Positions 47,236-58,999 of a stretch of DNA of 64,000 nucleotides are shown piece by piece. A model generated the notes under the pieces. It was not told the DNA's origin. It saw only the letters and a program-made list of their open reading frames with translations, and did not search any database. The stretch spans positions 1 through 64,000 of the forward strand of contig JAMKCH010056823.1 of NCBI GenBank assembly GCA_023653785.1. Reading direction: 5' to 3'. Position numbers and translations under genes: made by a program. The number at the start of each line of letters is the position of its first letter. Positions within the stretch are counted from its first letter, which is position 1. The stretch is from Ophioderma brevispina (lineage: Eukaryota; Echinodermata; Ophiuroidea; Amphilepidida; Ophiodermatidae).

Positions 47236-50200
47236 CAAGCTTCCAAAAATGAATGCATTGGCAAATACAACTTAAAAAGTAAAAATTAAGTCAAGCTTAT
47301 AAATGTGTGAAACTTTCTCGCGATTCGGACATTTAAAACAAATGACGTGTAGTTTTTATAGCTGTCTCGGTGAACATTTTGTACAGGTTAATTGTTTTAC
47401 ACATGTCTAATGAAACTTTGCATCAAGCTATGACTTTTTTTTCAAATGGTACGTGTGTTGGATTTTAGTATATCGCTCTTAGGTTGACAAAGATAATTTT
47501 ATGTATCTTAAAACAATGTTAATGCTATTTATTTTAGAAAAAAACTTTATACAGGATTAGCCAAGTATGGACGCTGATTGGTCCCCAATTTGCATCTTTA
47601 TATAACACGTGAAACGTGATATCAACCTTATTTCATTAGCCTTTATTTGACTGCGAAGATAATCACTCTGTTACTGTAGAGGAACCGACCTACAGTCTTT
47701 TGAATCAAGTATCTCGCTTTTGCGCTCTGTCCACGGATTCACGTTAAAATGAACGGTGTTCAAGGAATGAAATCAGTGTCCAAAAGAAGTGGGCTGTTTA
47801 TGAATTGTAGAATAAAAGTCGACACTATTTAACCCACTTGAAAAGTGCAGCCAAAAAATTATCACTGATGCCCCTAACTTGTCGCCCAAGTCACTCATAA
47901 AATCATTTTTAGAAAATAAAGTAACTGATACATGAATTAGTATCTGGAAGCGTAGAATGATCATACATATAAAGAACAGGCATCGCGACACCTTTCGAAA
48001 TAGGAAATGCTATAATTGTTGCTTTGACCAAAAATGCCACATTTTTTTAAAAGTGTATTAATAAATCTTACTAGTTCTTTTGGCCTTTTACACCATTACG
48101 ATATCTTTTCATTTAACAGAAAATAGATAGCCCTGCCATATTTTGGCAATGATTCGCTTCGTTGACTACCGTGCTTCAAATGGGAACACGAGAATCAAGG
48201 TGAAAAACTGACTACTTAATTCAAAAGACAAAAGCTCGGCTTATTTATACCTAACCTAGTCAAGATACAAGATATTTTCATGAACAAAAGCATATATGCC
48301 TGTGATAAAAGTTTATTTTATCTGGCAATAACCACCATATGCAGTCCTAAGAAACTTACAGTTAGAAACAATAAAAAACTTATTTTTCGTGCCTCTTTTT
48401 CATAAGATCCACAACTGTGTATGTGTTGAAATGATAAGTGGGGTAGATCGGCTGGAAGATTTATAACAGGTTCAAGTAATTTGTCTTGCATTAGCGTAGC
48501 GCTCATATGACAGGTTGCTAGTTGCTACAGAGTCTATGTGAGGTCAAAGCCACTGCCCTATAAGGTCAATAGTTCCAAGATGAAAATGTATTGAGAATGG
48601 CATTTTTTTCCATAATATGACCGTTACAACATATAATAATCTGGAATTAGTTAAGCGGACTGTTTGAAATGATTTAACAATTTTGGTCGTGGCCTGAAAT
48701 TTAAAAAAAAGTTAGAAAACCACAGTTTACCCCTGTGGTAAACTTACCATTGGGGACTCTTGGTACTTCTGATATGTTGATCTTCACAATTAGGTAACTA
48801 TTGCGAAAAAAATCAGCTATGGCTTATTTATTTCCGTCTTTCTGGCTACACAAACCTAAAGTTCCTGACGAACCGATTAGAATGATCTGTAGCGAATTAT
48901 CATTTGATTTTTAGAAAAAAAAACCAAATACTTAAAATATCATCAGATGTATTAAAACGGTGGATTTTACATCGTTTTAGTTAATTTGTTTCATCATTTG
49001 TGCAACGACTTATAAATGAATAAAAACACATGCCTTGCTTTAAATTAAAGCAGACAAGTTTTTGAAATTGTGATAAACCAAACATTGCTTCGTATTGTGC
49101 GTTTAAAATCGGATAAGTTTAATCTAAACATGTCAAAACTTTTGGATCATTATTTACGATCGGTTAAAAATATCTCAAGTGACCGGTGTTGTAAATGTAA
49201 TATACCACTGATCTATATACAGTGGATTGGAAACCTGGGCTTCGTATTGAGGGCCCTGACGGCCATATTGGTCATCCAACAAAGAGCCCAACGGTGGTTA
49301 AGGAGCCGGTCATTTATACCAAAATTTGTTCCATGAAATGTGGATAAGCGAAATAACAGGACACAGGACTGAAGCCAATTCAAGAGCTCATTGTATTTGC
49401 GGTATGGGATGGCATGTCTCTAAAAACGTGCACCCGGGACACAACTTCTGTAAACAGGTGTCTCTGGAATGGCATTGTGTTCGGTAGAACAAGATGCCGC
49501 CGTTGCTGCATTCATCTAATATACAATTACTGTTGTGTAGCACTCCATTGTATGACCAAGTTAACAGCACTGTTGTTAACATGCTAGGGCCTGGTGTCTT
49601 GAAATATTTCGGCCTGACTGTTACACACGGGTCAATTGTATTGTTAGAGTTTTAATAATATGGGCCATAACGATTCGCGGTAATGGATTCGCAGGCAACA
49701 AAAGAAGAGATGTAGGATGTTAACTGGTCTATAGAGATCAGTGGTATATACTATAGATTGATATGCATACATTTTTCCAAAGGAAAAAAACGTTGACCTG
49801 AAAATGCTATCGACCGAAGTTGATTGAATTCAGTAGAGTTTCCAGTCGTGTAAATGTGTGGGGTTGTGGGATTATAAAACGAAATAGTAACGTTTGCCCA
49901 CAACGCCTTTTGCTATGGTATATTACATTTTTGTTGGAGATATGCTCGAATTAAGATTTTTTAGCACGTGACTGGGGACTGATAATTGCTGTATATCGCG
50001 ATGATTAACCGTGGGCACTACCATTAATTTGTATGGTAGAATGATAGAAATACATTTGCCTTTCTGCCCGTGAAATAGCAGAATAGTAAAAGACGCGAAA
50101 TTGTCCTTAGCAAAGGTACAAATAAGTAATATTTTAACCAATTTTCGTCCATCTGATCCAATTGCAATATTCTTACTGCCCACACGGGACACATTTTGGA

Positions 50201-51699
50201 AAACAACTTATAAATCGTGCACGTCACGCAGGATCTAGGACAGACGCATAGAGATCACTCCTTTGCTTGTCTGGTGCTCGAGGGAATTAAAGGTTACCAA
50301 TTTGTGACAACCTTTATTTTGTTCTGTAACATGTATTTCTACAACATATCCAAATTGAGTCACAATAATGAGTCGCTACTGAGTATTAACTGGACAGAGA
50401 TTGATTCATGAATTTGAACCACTTTACGGTAACTTATCTATTGACCTATGCTCATATTTATTTATAATACTATTTATCACAAGGACACTCTCTTGGATCT
50501 GCCAAAGAGGCTGGAGTGAAAGGAGAAAATAGGCTTCGTTCTCCTTTCAGCTCTTTGATGCTTTCTCGCAATTGATTGCGTCCCATTTACAAAAATACAA
50601 CGGCCGGCAACGCGCCATGTATTTCGGAAAACAATTTTCTTTCATATTCCCAATAACCATGAAAGTATTAGAATTGTACATTTGATGCCTCGAAGAGAAA
50701 TTTACGCTTTGTAATAAATCCTTACTATCGAAGATGTTGGTTCACGTGATAAGATGTCAAAGAAGTTTTAACATGCGCGTTTGTGTCGCCCTATTGACAT
50801 TTTATTTTATCAATGTATGACACGCAAATTCCCCGGGCTATTACCGGTATGTAACATTTTGAACTTTTTTGATTACCAAAAGATTGCCAGCACATCGTTA
50901 GCTGTACGTATCTCATCAATATCACGCTTTTGGCACCTTCTGAAGAACCGTGCTACTTTCTTGTCAGTGTATGTAATATGCATTTACTTTCATGGACTAC
51001 ACATGCAACAATTTTCTCAGAAATTATGAGTTCAGTTGCCATAACAACTGATATATTTAGTGTTGTATTTGATGCGAAATGTGTACACTTTAGGCAAGCA
51101 TATAAGTCACTTTCAAATGATAAAGAATTTTGGAAAGGCTAAAGTGCTTTAATACCTATGCTAATACACATCTGATTTCGATGATAATGCTTGTAGTTCA
51201 GCTACCATGTGAAATTCATTGATATGCCAGATTTCTTTTTTGTCTTCCATTTTGTAGCTGTTTTAGTACAGAGAGGAACGACAAAAATAAACTCAGTTCT
51301 GTTTTGAAAAATGCGCAAATCAACCAACTTGAAGGATGCATCTAAGCTGCCAGCACGAAATCGTAAATTTACAGTGTAAAATCATATTTAATAATGCTTT
51401 TATTGCTATTTAGCCATCATTTACTGCAAAGTATAGAAACATGGAATTGCGAATTTGTGTATATTTTAAGGTGAAAATATCCAATATTAATGTTGATTTC
51501 ATTTTTAACAAAATACACTCAGTCATGCGAGTTTACAGTAACTTTTAAAAGTATAACTACATTTGTGATTTTCTTTCTATATTCAACAAGTTAAGGTAAG
51601 CCTCAATTAGAGAAATCAAGATGTCTTGTATGAGTTACTTTACGAAATTTTTATAAATAAGTCGATGATCTAATGATTATATAACTTACTTATGTAGTA

Positions 51700-51967
51700 T
51701 TAGCAAATTGTCACATAAGTTAACTATGTACTGCTGGCAAAGGGCTAAGTATTTTACCTATGTACCTGTAGCAAAGAGTTTATTACTCATATGTATTAGT
51801 AGCAAATTTAAAGGCTCCAATAATTATCTATACTAGTAGCAAACTTAAGCAAAGCGTCCAATACAAGCGTACATGGATGTAGGTTATATGTACCACATGC
51901 AAAGGGTCAAATACTTATGTACTAGTAGCAAAAGGTTTATTAAGTGACCTATGTACTAATAGTATAG
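51700..51967. repeat. Minisatellite with tatgtactagtagcaaa units
   Basis: Five or six imperfect units, roughly 45-50 bp apart, carry (t)atgtact(a/g)gtagcaaa followed by a variable spacer (near 51725, 51762, 51800, 51835, 51935 and 51955). In Popeye intron 1, immediately before a TTAA MITE. Confidence 0.65.
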
Positions 51968-51971
51968 TTAA

Positions 51972-52149
51972 AGGCACTCTAGGAGATTTTAGAATGTGAA
52001 TTTGTAATTAAAGAATGTCGCTCAAAATGCTGAATTTTAAAGTTTGAATTGAAACCAGTTCTCCATTTGAAACAACTGCTTTAGGCCAAAATCACTTTAT
52101 GGATGTAAGAGATTCCCAGGGACGTGACTTAAGTTCTCACAGTGTGCCT
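51972..52149. mobile_element. 178-bp TTAA MITE beside the Popeye exon
   Basis: TTAA at 51968-51971 and 52150-52153. Ends AGGCACTCTAGGAG and, inverted at right, AGGCACACTGTGAG. The internal text aaaatgctgaattttaaagt resembles 63736-63755, so a relative starts at 63653. It ends 53 bp from the exon's splice donor. Confidence 0.75.
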
Positions 52150-52202
52150 TTAATTTAAAATAATATTATTTACTCGGCATTTGTGGTTGTTATTTTTCTT
52201 AC

Positions 52203-52704
52203 CTGCCTGCTACTAGTAAAGCAAGCTGTCGTCCTGTGGGCGTGCTGCCTTCTAGTGCATATCTTCCTGTTGCGTCCAGCTCATATATCGCACCATGGGA
52301 ATCTAATAGCGTACGAAACTTTTGTTTACCTATCTCAAACGGCTGGAACATGTTAGTATATATTTCTCAATATCGTCGTCAAATGTTATGGGATAAATAA
52401 TGTACATCGCATAGAGTAAGTGAGCGATGTTGAGGAGAAAACAACCTAGGTTCCACCCAAAAGCATCGGGCCAGCATCTTGCGGGTGCTGCCCATAAAAT
52501 ATGACAAAAACTTCCAATGGCGAGGCAAGATCGTAGCCATACTATCTGGGCCATGCCCACTGTAGGTGGAACAAGAAATCCGTTGACCAGTACAAAACAT
52601 CCTAGTTGATAAATACCCGTTTCTGCTGGGCTTAACCAGTTACAATCGGATAAAGATTCATACGATGGCCCAATAGAGTCAGATGACGAGTTGCCGGTAG
52701 CCAT
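52203..52704 (-). CDS. Popeye domain-containing protein, first coding exon
   Basis: Popeye-domain (POPDC/BVES) proteins are three-pass plasma-membrane proteins whose cytoplasmic Popeye domain binds cAMP; in vertebrates they act in cardiac and skeletal muscle and in cell adhesion. Reading leftward from ATG at 52704, residues 1-22 carry an N-glycosylation site (NSS) and Cys21. Hydrophobic segments lie at about 35-55, 58-76 and 83-106, with family-typical FLVPP, ILWAAPARC and FGWNLGCFLLN. The Popeye domain then starts (MFQPFEIGKQKF, YELDATGRYALEG, LALLVAGR). The frame slips by one base near 52360, between IEK and YTNMFQPF; a single missing G restores it, so I read this as a sequence error. The exon ends at a strong donor, CAG/GTAAG (intron starts 52202). 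A TTAA MITE lies 53 bp into the intron. A GTAAG near 52782 could be the donor of a 5' UTR exon, but the implied intron would be only ~60 bp. Family assignment is firm; the paralogue is not determined. Confidence 0.9.
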
Positions 52705-53257
52705 TTTAGTGTATAAAGTATCTATTTGAAGTGTGGCATTAAGACATAGGAAGACATTCTCGATTTCTAAGATTTTGCTTACCGCACTGTGACGATGCAG
52801 ACGTAATCTCGGAGGTCGCCAATACTGTCATCAGCCGATCATAGGCTCCGATTGAGACATTGATAAGAAAATCATATTGCATTATGAATCATATAAATCC
52901 CTTGTTAGTGTTAGTACGATGTATTTCTATTAACGATAGCTTGTACGCCGTGACCTGCAATCGCAGTTATGGTGAGGCTTACTACGCCGCTCTGCGTGAT
53001 TGCAACATCACTATAATGCCAACGAGAGATATAATACGATGACAGTGCGGGCTTTGGGAAAACAACGGTTGTGTGTGACACTGAGAAAGCATCGTTAGTG
53101 CGCCGCCACTGAGAATCTGAAAATGTATATTGGAGAATGTATATTGGTAAGGGTTAAGATTCAAAACAGTGAAAGTATGAGACTAAACTAAATAATGCTC
53201 TCTCAAAGCGCATAAAATGCTGCAATTCAAATGGAGAAATGCTTTTTAATCATTAAC
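52705..53257. other. Upstream region of the Popeye gene
   Basis: Presumed 5' UTR and promoter region on the minus strand. I find no clear TATA box. The only possible splice site is GTAAG near 52782. No exon of another gene is visible. Confidence 0.35.
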
Positions 53258-53261
53258 TTAA

Positions 53262-53833
53262 AGCGACATAATGGCATAAAAAAATATTCAGACATAATGA
53301 AAAGGACCCTTACTGAAATCACTTCCACAAGTTTGAAAACAATTTTGATGTTTACATTCTGTAAAAACAGTAAAAACAGGAAAAGTTCCAGAGGGGGAGG
53401 TGGCAGTTCGTGGCAATTTCTGGAAAAAGGATGCTAACATTACTGCCAGCATGTATTAAACTTGAAAAACATGCTGTATCAGCTCACAGACCATTGCTAT
53501 TGTATATGTGGTAATCCCGGCTAATCCATCTTTCACTTGCCAGATCAATATCTTCCTACAAGCCTAAAGTACAATGCCTGAATCCTGGTCTGAATGCTTT
53601 TGAATTGTGTCACAAAACAAGCTAGATACACTGTAAATTCTGTCAGGGATGTCAACACTTTGGTTTTCTGTTCCAGAAATTGCCACGAACTGCCACTTTC
53701 CCCTCTGGAGCTCTTCCTGTTTTTACTGTTTTTACAGAATGTAAACATCCAAATTGTTTTCAAACTTGTGGAAGTGATTTCAGTAAGGGTCCTTTTCATT
53801 ACGTCTGAATATTTTTTATACCATTATGTCGCT
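53262..53833. mobile_element. 572-bp TTAA element with ~180-bp inverted arms
   Basis: TTAA at 53258-53261 and 53834-53837. Left end AGCGACATAATGGCATAAAA; right end inverted AGCGACATAATGGTATAAAA. The arms stay nearly identical through gaaaaggacccttactgaaa and gtaaaaacaggaa(a/g) to gccacgaactgccac. Two open frames, one per strand, encode almost the same peptide (IMKRTLTEITSTSLKTI) simply because the arms are inverted copies; they are not genes. Confidence 0.85.
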
Positions 53834-53837
53834 TTAA

Positions 53838-54612
53838 AAGAAATTACATATTACATTTATGATAATGCTAAACGGAACTAACTCTTTCTTCAACCCGTTC
53901 TCTTTTGGGTCGGTTGGAGTTGCTGTCTTTTGGCACCCTGTTCTTTTTAATTTTGGCGTGTTACTAGGCGGGCTGTCATCCAATTAGAACAGCTCCGATC
54001 GCCACTTGAGTGGCGGCCAATTTTGATTTCAGCCACTGCTGCGTCACTTGGTACGTAACACCCATTTGTGGAGGTCATATATTTAGTAAGCATTGTGAAA
54101 TCCTCTCACTAAAACCCATCCTCCTCACATAGGAATGGATAGAAGTAGTTTTTATCGTCAAGATTTGTGTTCTAACAATGCTTAATCTTAGATCGGATTT
54201 TGGTGCCGTTGCTTGGTGGCGACTTTGTTTGTCTTAGTTACTGGGTAGTTTTAGCATAACTCCATGGTTTTAGGAAGGGCATCCCAAATAGCTGAGTAAA
54301 CGAATAATATAAAGAGTGGCATTGGCAGTTTTGTTTGTCAACTAATTTGGATTTTAGCCAATTTTACAAATATTTCAATCATTTCCGGTGTAACAGAACT
54401 GAAAGTTGACCATAACTTGACAGGGTCTGCACGTAAACACACACGGAGTAATCCGTGACCATATAGACAATACTACTGAGTCTATGCTGAAACAAAATGA
54501 TACGCGCAGCACACAATGTAGAACACAATAGACAAATAGACAGGGGAACTCTACATCATAGGACTTTCTATCTAGTTCGAGACAGCAGCAAACAAGATTT
54601 ATTTCTACAAAT
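53838..54612. other. Intergenic, nothing recognised
   Basis: Contains a short palindrome around cgccacttgagtggcg (53999-54016) and no supported gene. Confidence 0.35.
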
Positions 54613-55081
54613 GCTGTTTACACAGAAATTTAAGTAGATTGGATGTTTGAAATTGTTTAGAAAATAAGAGACACGGGGTCAAACAACTGTGTCATTATCG
54701 TTGCAGGCTGGCACAAAAAGTATCTCGGCATGTTTTTCGATCAGTATTGTGCCAAAGTCAGACCATTTTGAAAGTTTTCGAAATATACATTTTGGTGCCT
54801 AGGTCTTGCTCTTTCATTTAATACCTGGCTTGTAAAAAAGCGTGCAAAAATGGCTGAGATAGAACGCCCGAAAGACGCAAACCCACCAAACCAAAAGTTG
54901 CAGTTTTTGGATTTTTCAACGGGCTTTGCAGTGTAATGGAACACGAACACGTGTACCAAATCAATGTTGCAAGTAGGCTTTCTCGCTCATTCAGTCGGAA
55001 AACCTCTTTGTGTAAAATCAATACACACGTATTATTGCGTTGTACCACACAGTGACCATTGAAAAATCCAAAAACTGCAAC

Positions 55082-55117
<36 letters not shown>

Positions 55118-55501
55118 GCTGTTTACACAGAAATTTAAGTAGATTGGATGTTTGAAATTGTTTACAAAATAAGAGACACGGGGTCAAACAACTGTGTCAT
55201 TATTGTTGCAGGCTGGCACAAAAAGTATCTCGGCATTTTTTTTCGATCAGTATTGTTCCAAAGTCAGACCATTTTGAAAGTTTTCGAAATATACAATTTG
55301 GTGCCTAGGTCTTGCTCTTTCATTTAATACCTGGCTTGTAAAAAAGCGTGCAAAAATGGCTGAGATAGAACGCCCGAAAGCGAGGTGTTAAATGAAAGAA
55401 CAAGACCTAGGGAACAAAATGCATATTTCGAAAACTTTTAAAATGGTCTGACTTTGGCACAATACTGATCGAAAAACATGCCGAGATACTTTTTGTGCCA
55501 G
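54613..55501. mobile_element. Inverted-repeat element with internal direct duplication
   Basis: 54613-54879 and 55118-55380 are direct copies (gctgtttacacagaaattta ... agatagaacgcccgaaag). From about 55384 to 55501 the part 54708-54825 returns inverted, ending tactttttgtgccag against CTGGCACAAAAAGTA at 54708. Between the direct copies, gcagtttttggatttttcaa (54900-54919) also returns inverted (55060-55079). It is followed by T16 then A20 (55082-55117), exactly where the second direct copy begins. Confidence 0.75.
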
Positions 55502-56814
55502 GTGTATTGCGCTCTTATAAATTATTAACCCTCTTCTTATCAAGCCTTGTTTGTAACACGTCTTACCAAGGGGGTGGGGATACCACTCCCCTTGGAAATT
55601 CGTTATAAAGCACCCGATGCTTATGGTTTTGATACCACAGAATAGCTATAGCTATGGGCCTTCTCTTTCCATTGATACCAAAATAAGTACCAACACACCT
55701 AGTATGCGTTAAAATGACGTGTCGGCAAAACTGACATTTTCCACAGAAAATAGGTATAAATATCGGATTTTTATGTGGTTTTCAGCTCTAAATGACGGCC
55801 ATTCACTAGTTTGACATAAACGTAGTTTTAGAGCCATATTGTGCGAAATATTGTATTAAAAAAGTACCATAAATTGACTGGCAACCACCCATACCCTTCC
55901 ACCTTGACGGCATACCCTAACGCCGGTGGTGGTGCTACCTTCACATTGTTTTCGATAAAATGACCAGAGAGGATGAGAAAGTGATTACCTGGAAGTTTTT
56001 TATGAAAGCTTTTGGCATTTTAGCGCACTGAGGTACTGGTAACCAAACCATTATCCTTACCCTTAAATCTAATCCTAATCTTTTCCCAATAAAACAAACG
56101 CTAAAATTGGTGGGCAAAACAAAATTGACTGATATCGATGTTTTTCAAGCCCTTTTTAAAATAAATTTGATTTAAACCAACAGATAAACAAAGTAACGGG
56201 GAAGGGAGATGACACAGAGAATGGGGTATAAAGGTCAAACCTTTATGGTAGGGGGATTGTGAAATCCATGAAAATGATAATATCACATTTCAAAACTAAA
56301 AATATGATTGTTTTGCATATGGGTTTCTTCTCAAAACGTAGGCTGTTTTCGGCCTATATTCAGCAGAATTTCCTTATAGTTTGGCGTGATCATGGCGTCG
56401 TATGACGTCGTAAAGTGAATCTTGAAGCTTAATATATATGCAAGCATAGCTATACATCGAATAAGTACCAGTTAGTCATTTCAGTTTGAGAAAACGGTAT
56501 CAATCCCCTCTGAAAGTTGTGTTCCAAATTCATCTTGTAGAACGAGGTATCAATACATCGAGAAAGAGTAATCATGTTTTCTTGACCCTGCACTTTTGCC
56601 TGTCGTCAGAAGTTAGGTATAGGCCTAACACTACAAATGCTGCAGATTGGACAAACTATACTTTTTAATCCTTACAAACTAGAAAGAATGAGTTGGTACA
56701 GCTTTCAAAACAATTAGACCAGTTTTACATGATATGTAATATCCGCACGCACACACTAATACACACAAACACACACTTTAGTATTATTATGATCTTAATA
56801 CACAATCCATCATA
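55502..56814. other. Intergenic, nothing recognised
   Basis: A short hairpin (ccaaggggg...ccccttgg, about 55567-55596) and a CA-rich patch (56747-56777) are the only structures noticed. Confidence 0.35.
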
Positions 56815-57512
56815 CATAATAAATCTTGGAATAACACTGGATTCTCACATGGCATAGAAGCCTCACATCTCAAATTTCGTCCGCTCATCTGCCTTTCATA
56901 TCAGAGACATTGGAAATATTAGAAATATCTCACCATAGTGCTTAGAACAGATAATTCACGCTTTCATCAACTCACGTCTTGATAATAGAAATTACCCTTT
57001 TTATGTTCTTCCAGCAAATCATCTTGCAAGTTTAAAACGCATTCAAAAACCGCTGCTATGATTCGCACTGTTTCAAAAAAGACTCGCTACATAACTCCAA
57101 TTCTAAAAGAACTTTATTGGCTTCCATTTGACTATTTACAAATACACTCCAAATTGTACTTTATCAGTTTATACGTTCTACTAATATGATGCTTCTGAAG
57201 GAATCACTATCCAACAACACATGGGGTGATAGGTCATTGCAGCCCCACGTTTGTAGAATGAAGTTCATTAGAGCTAGAACAGTTGTCTTACAATTCTTAA
57301 GAAAGAGTTATCTCATGAGTTAAGCTTTCAAAGATGTTTTAAATATTTTAAATATTCATGTTGCATGTTTTGTATTGCTGGTTTTTATGTTTTAAGTGCT
57401 TGCAATTCAAGTTATGTTTTTTTTGTACAATATCATAGTGGGTTTCGTACGTTTTGTTTTGTTTGTGCACCTTGAGCGCCATGCAGGGTGGGCATTTGCG
57501 CTTCACAAATCC

Positions 57513-57546
<34 letters not shown>
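56815..57546 (+). mobile_element. 3' end of an L2/CR1-like LINE, degenerate
   Basis: Translating the plus strand with frame slips gives the conserved end of non-LTR reverse transcriptase ORF2: NLGITLDSHM (about 56823), HISNFVRSSAFHIRDIGNI, IIHAFINSRLD (about 56950), LPANHLASLKRIQK (about 57011), then ITPILKELYWLP-like and WGDRS-like motifs. Several stops and indels break it. It ends with ttgagcgccatgcag..., gcgcttcacaaat and a (TTA)n tail at 57513-57546, a typical LINE 3' end. 5' truncated, not mobile. Confidence 0.8.
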
Positions 57547-57548
<2 letters not shown>

Positions 57549-57562
57549 ACCACTAATTCCTA

Positions 57563-57795
57563 CCTTAAGGGGAAATTCTCTTTTGTTATGCACTGAATTC
57601 GACGTTAAGGCAAAATTCTGTTTCCCCTTAAGGTTATCCTATGTTTGCGCTTTATTCCGTCAAAGGATATGAATTTTAATTTATGCAAATTAAAGATATT
57701 CCACTAGAATAACAAAGGATATGAATATTAATTGTTTTAAATAATAGTAAGAGTTCTTTATAACCTAATGAATAATTAAAATTTCCCCTTAAGTA
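57563..57795. repeat. Cluster of cttaaggggaaa inverted boxes
   Basis: cttaaggggaaa occurs at about 57564, and its complement tttccccttaag at 57621-57632 and 57782-57793. A small foldback element is possible; the limits are uncertain. Confidence 0.45.
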
Positions 57796-58439
57796 TCATT
57801 TTAGAGTTGGGAGAAATTGTTCCATACGTAGTACCATAGACGAAGGGGTAATTGAATATATAGGTTTGTTACTGCCTACCTTATTTGATTAAACTTTATC
57901 TGAGTAGTGTTAAGTTAAGTATGCCCTACCTATTCTTTTATCATGAAATAATCATCCTAGCACATTCTATTTTCAGGGATTATCTTGGTTCCATTACCAG
58001 TCTCCACCCATAGGTACACGATATCCATTATTGTTTTTTCTTCACCCTTCAAAATCTTGTAGATAACCTTCTGTATTGGATGCATTAGTCAGTGGCTTTT
58101 GAATTGGCGGTCATTTTAGGAAACCATTTCAAAACCACTGACCTAAAAATAGGCTTGTTTGGACTCATTTGAATGTATTTTTCATGCTGAATCGGAATAT
58201 GGTCATTAAAATGCACAAATTGGAAATATGTTTTAAAAACAATTGATCTCTGAGTATAACAATAGTCGTCTGCCGCGTAAAGAATGGTCAACTTATAAAG
58301 GGGAAGGTATCAAAGTTTTGATTGTTCCATATAAGACGAGCGCTAATTACCACGGATTTCGCTAAGTTGTAGAAATCTTGCATCTTTTTAATAATTTGAT
58401 GATCGAACTCCCATATTAAAATATTATTATCTCATTTAA

Positions 58440-58928
58440 AGGTGCGTGTTCCGATCGCCTTTAAGACCCCTGATTTACCCGGAAGTAGTATCGATTTACA
58501 TATCAGATGAAAGGCCATATTTTTGTCATTGTCGTCCTGAAGTTTGAGCCTTCAAATCCATTTCATTCCCAAGATATAAACAAAAAACGCCGTTTTAATG
58601 GTTAACCATCAATATTAGCACAGTATTAAATAAGGGAGTTTCCGTAACCTGACCCATCTGACACACTTTTTTGACACTTATGAATTCGGATCCCTTCACG
58701 GAATAAAGCACATGTTTATTCCGTTAAGGTTTCCGAATTCATTAGTGTGTCAGAAAAATAGTGTGTCAGATGAATCACGTTACGGAAACTCCCTTGTAAA
58801 TATGCATTATTGCTTCTACCATCAAAACCACAAGTTTGTTTCCCACTCTACTTGATGGCGCGTATGGCAAGTGCCAGTCTCGCATATCAAGTAGAGAACA
58901 CAATAGACATAAATCAGAACAAGCATCT
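58440..58928. mobile_element. 489-bp TTAA MITE, AGGTTGCTTGTTCCG family, with nested MITE
   Basis: TTAA at 58436-58439 and 58929-58932. Ends AGGTGCGTGTTCCGATCG and, inverted at right, AGATGCTTGTTCTGATTT. Collinear with 13525-13878 (cccctgattta, gatgaaaggcc, tattagca..gta, tctcatatcagctagagaa type boxes) apart from the inserted 58632-58795. Confidence 0.8.
58632..58795. mobile_element. 164-bp hairpin MITE nested in a TTAA MITE
   Basis: Ends aagggagtttccgtaac and gttacggaaactcccttt-type complement, continuing inward through catctgacacac / gtgtgtcagatg and gaattcgga / tccgaattc, so nearly the whole element is one hairpin. Flanks taaata and gtaaata are a possible target duplication. The relative at 13525-13878 lacks it. 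Confidence 0.8.
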
Positions 58929-58999
58929 TTAAATATAAAATGTTCAACACTTTTCCATATTACAACATCAAAACTAGATGAAGTATGCACAGTGCTATT

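Larger units (their letters stand above)
39668..52202 (-). other. First intron of the Popeye gene
   Basis: A 12.5-kb intron bounded by GTAAG (52202) and a weak acceptor (39668). It contains three SINEs (40107-40550, 42975-43364, 45516-45826), a TTAA transposon (40617-41146), a tandem repeat with ~0.55-0.6 kb units (44525-46040), a minisatellite (51700-51967) and a TTAA MITE (51972-52149). In 41147-42974, 43365-44524 and 46041-51700 I recognise no exon on either strand. Open frames there, including one of 123 codons at 41326-41697, show no family motif. Confidence 0.6.

Noticed and set aside
49070..49336. 88-codon plus-strand open frame with a CKC cluster
   Set aside because: No recognisable fold or start context; probably chance.
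53231..53799. Two open frames, one per strand, encoding nearly the same peptide
   Set aside because: They are the two inverted arms of the TTAA element at 53262-53833; the identity follows from the structure, not from a gene family.
56040..56090. Telomere-like ccttaccctt / ctaatcctaatc text
   Set aside because: Irregular and short; no run of a telomeric hexamer.
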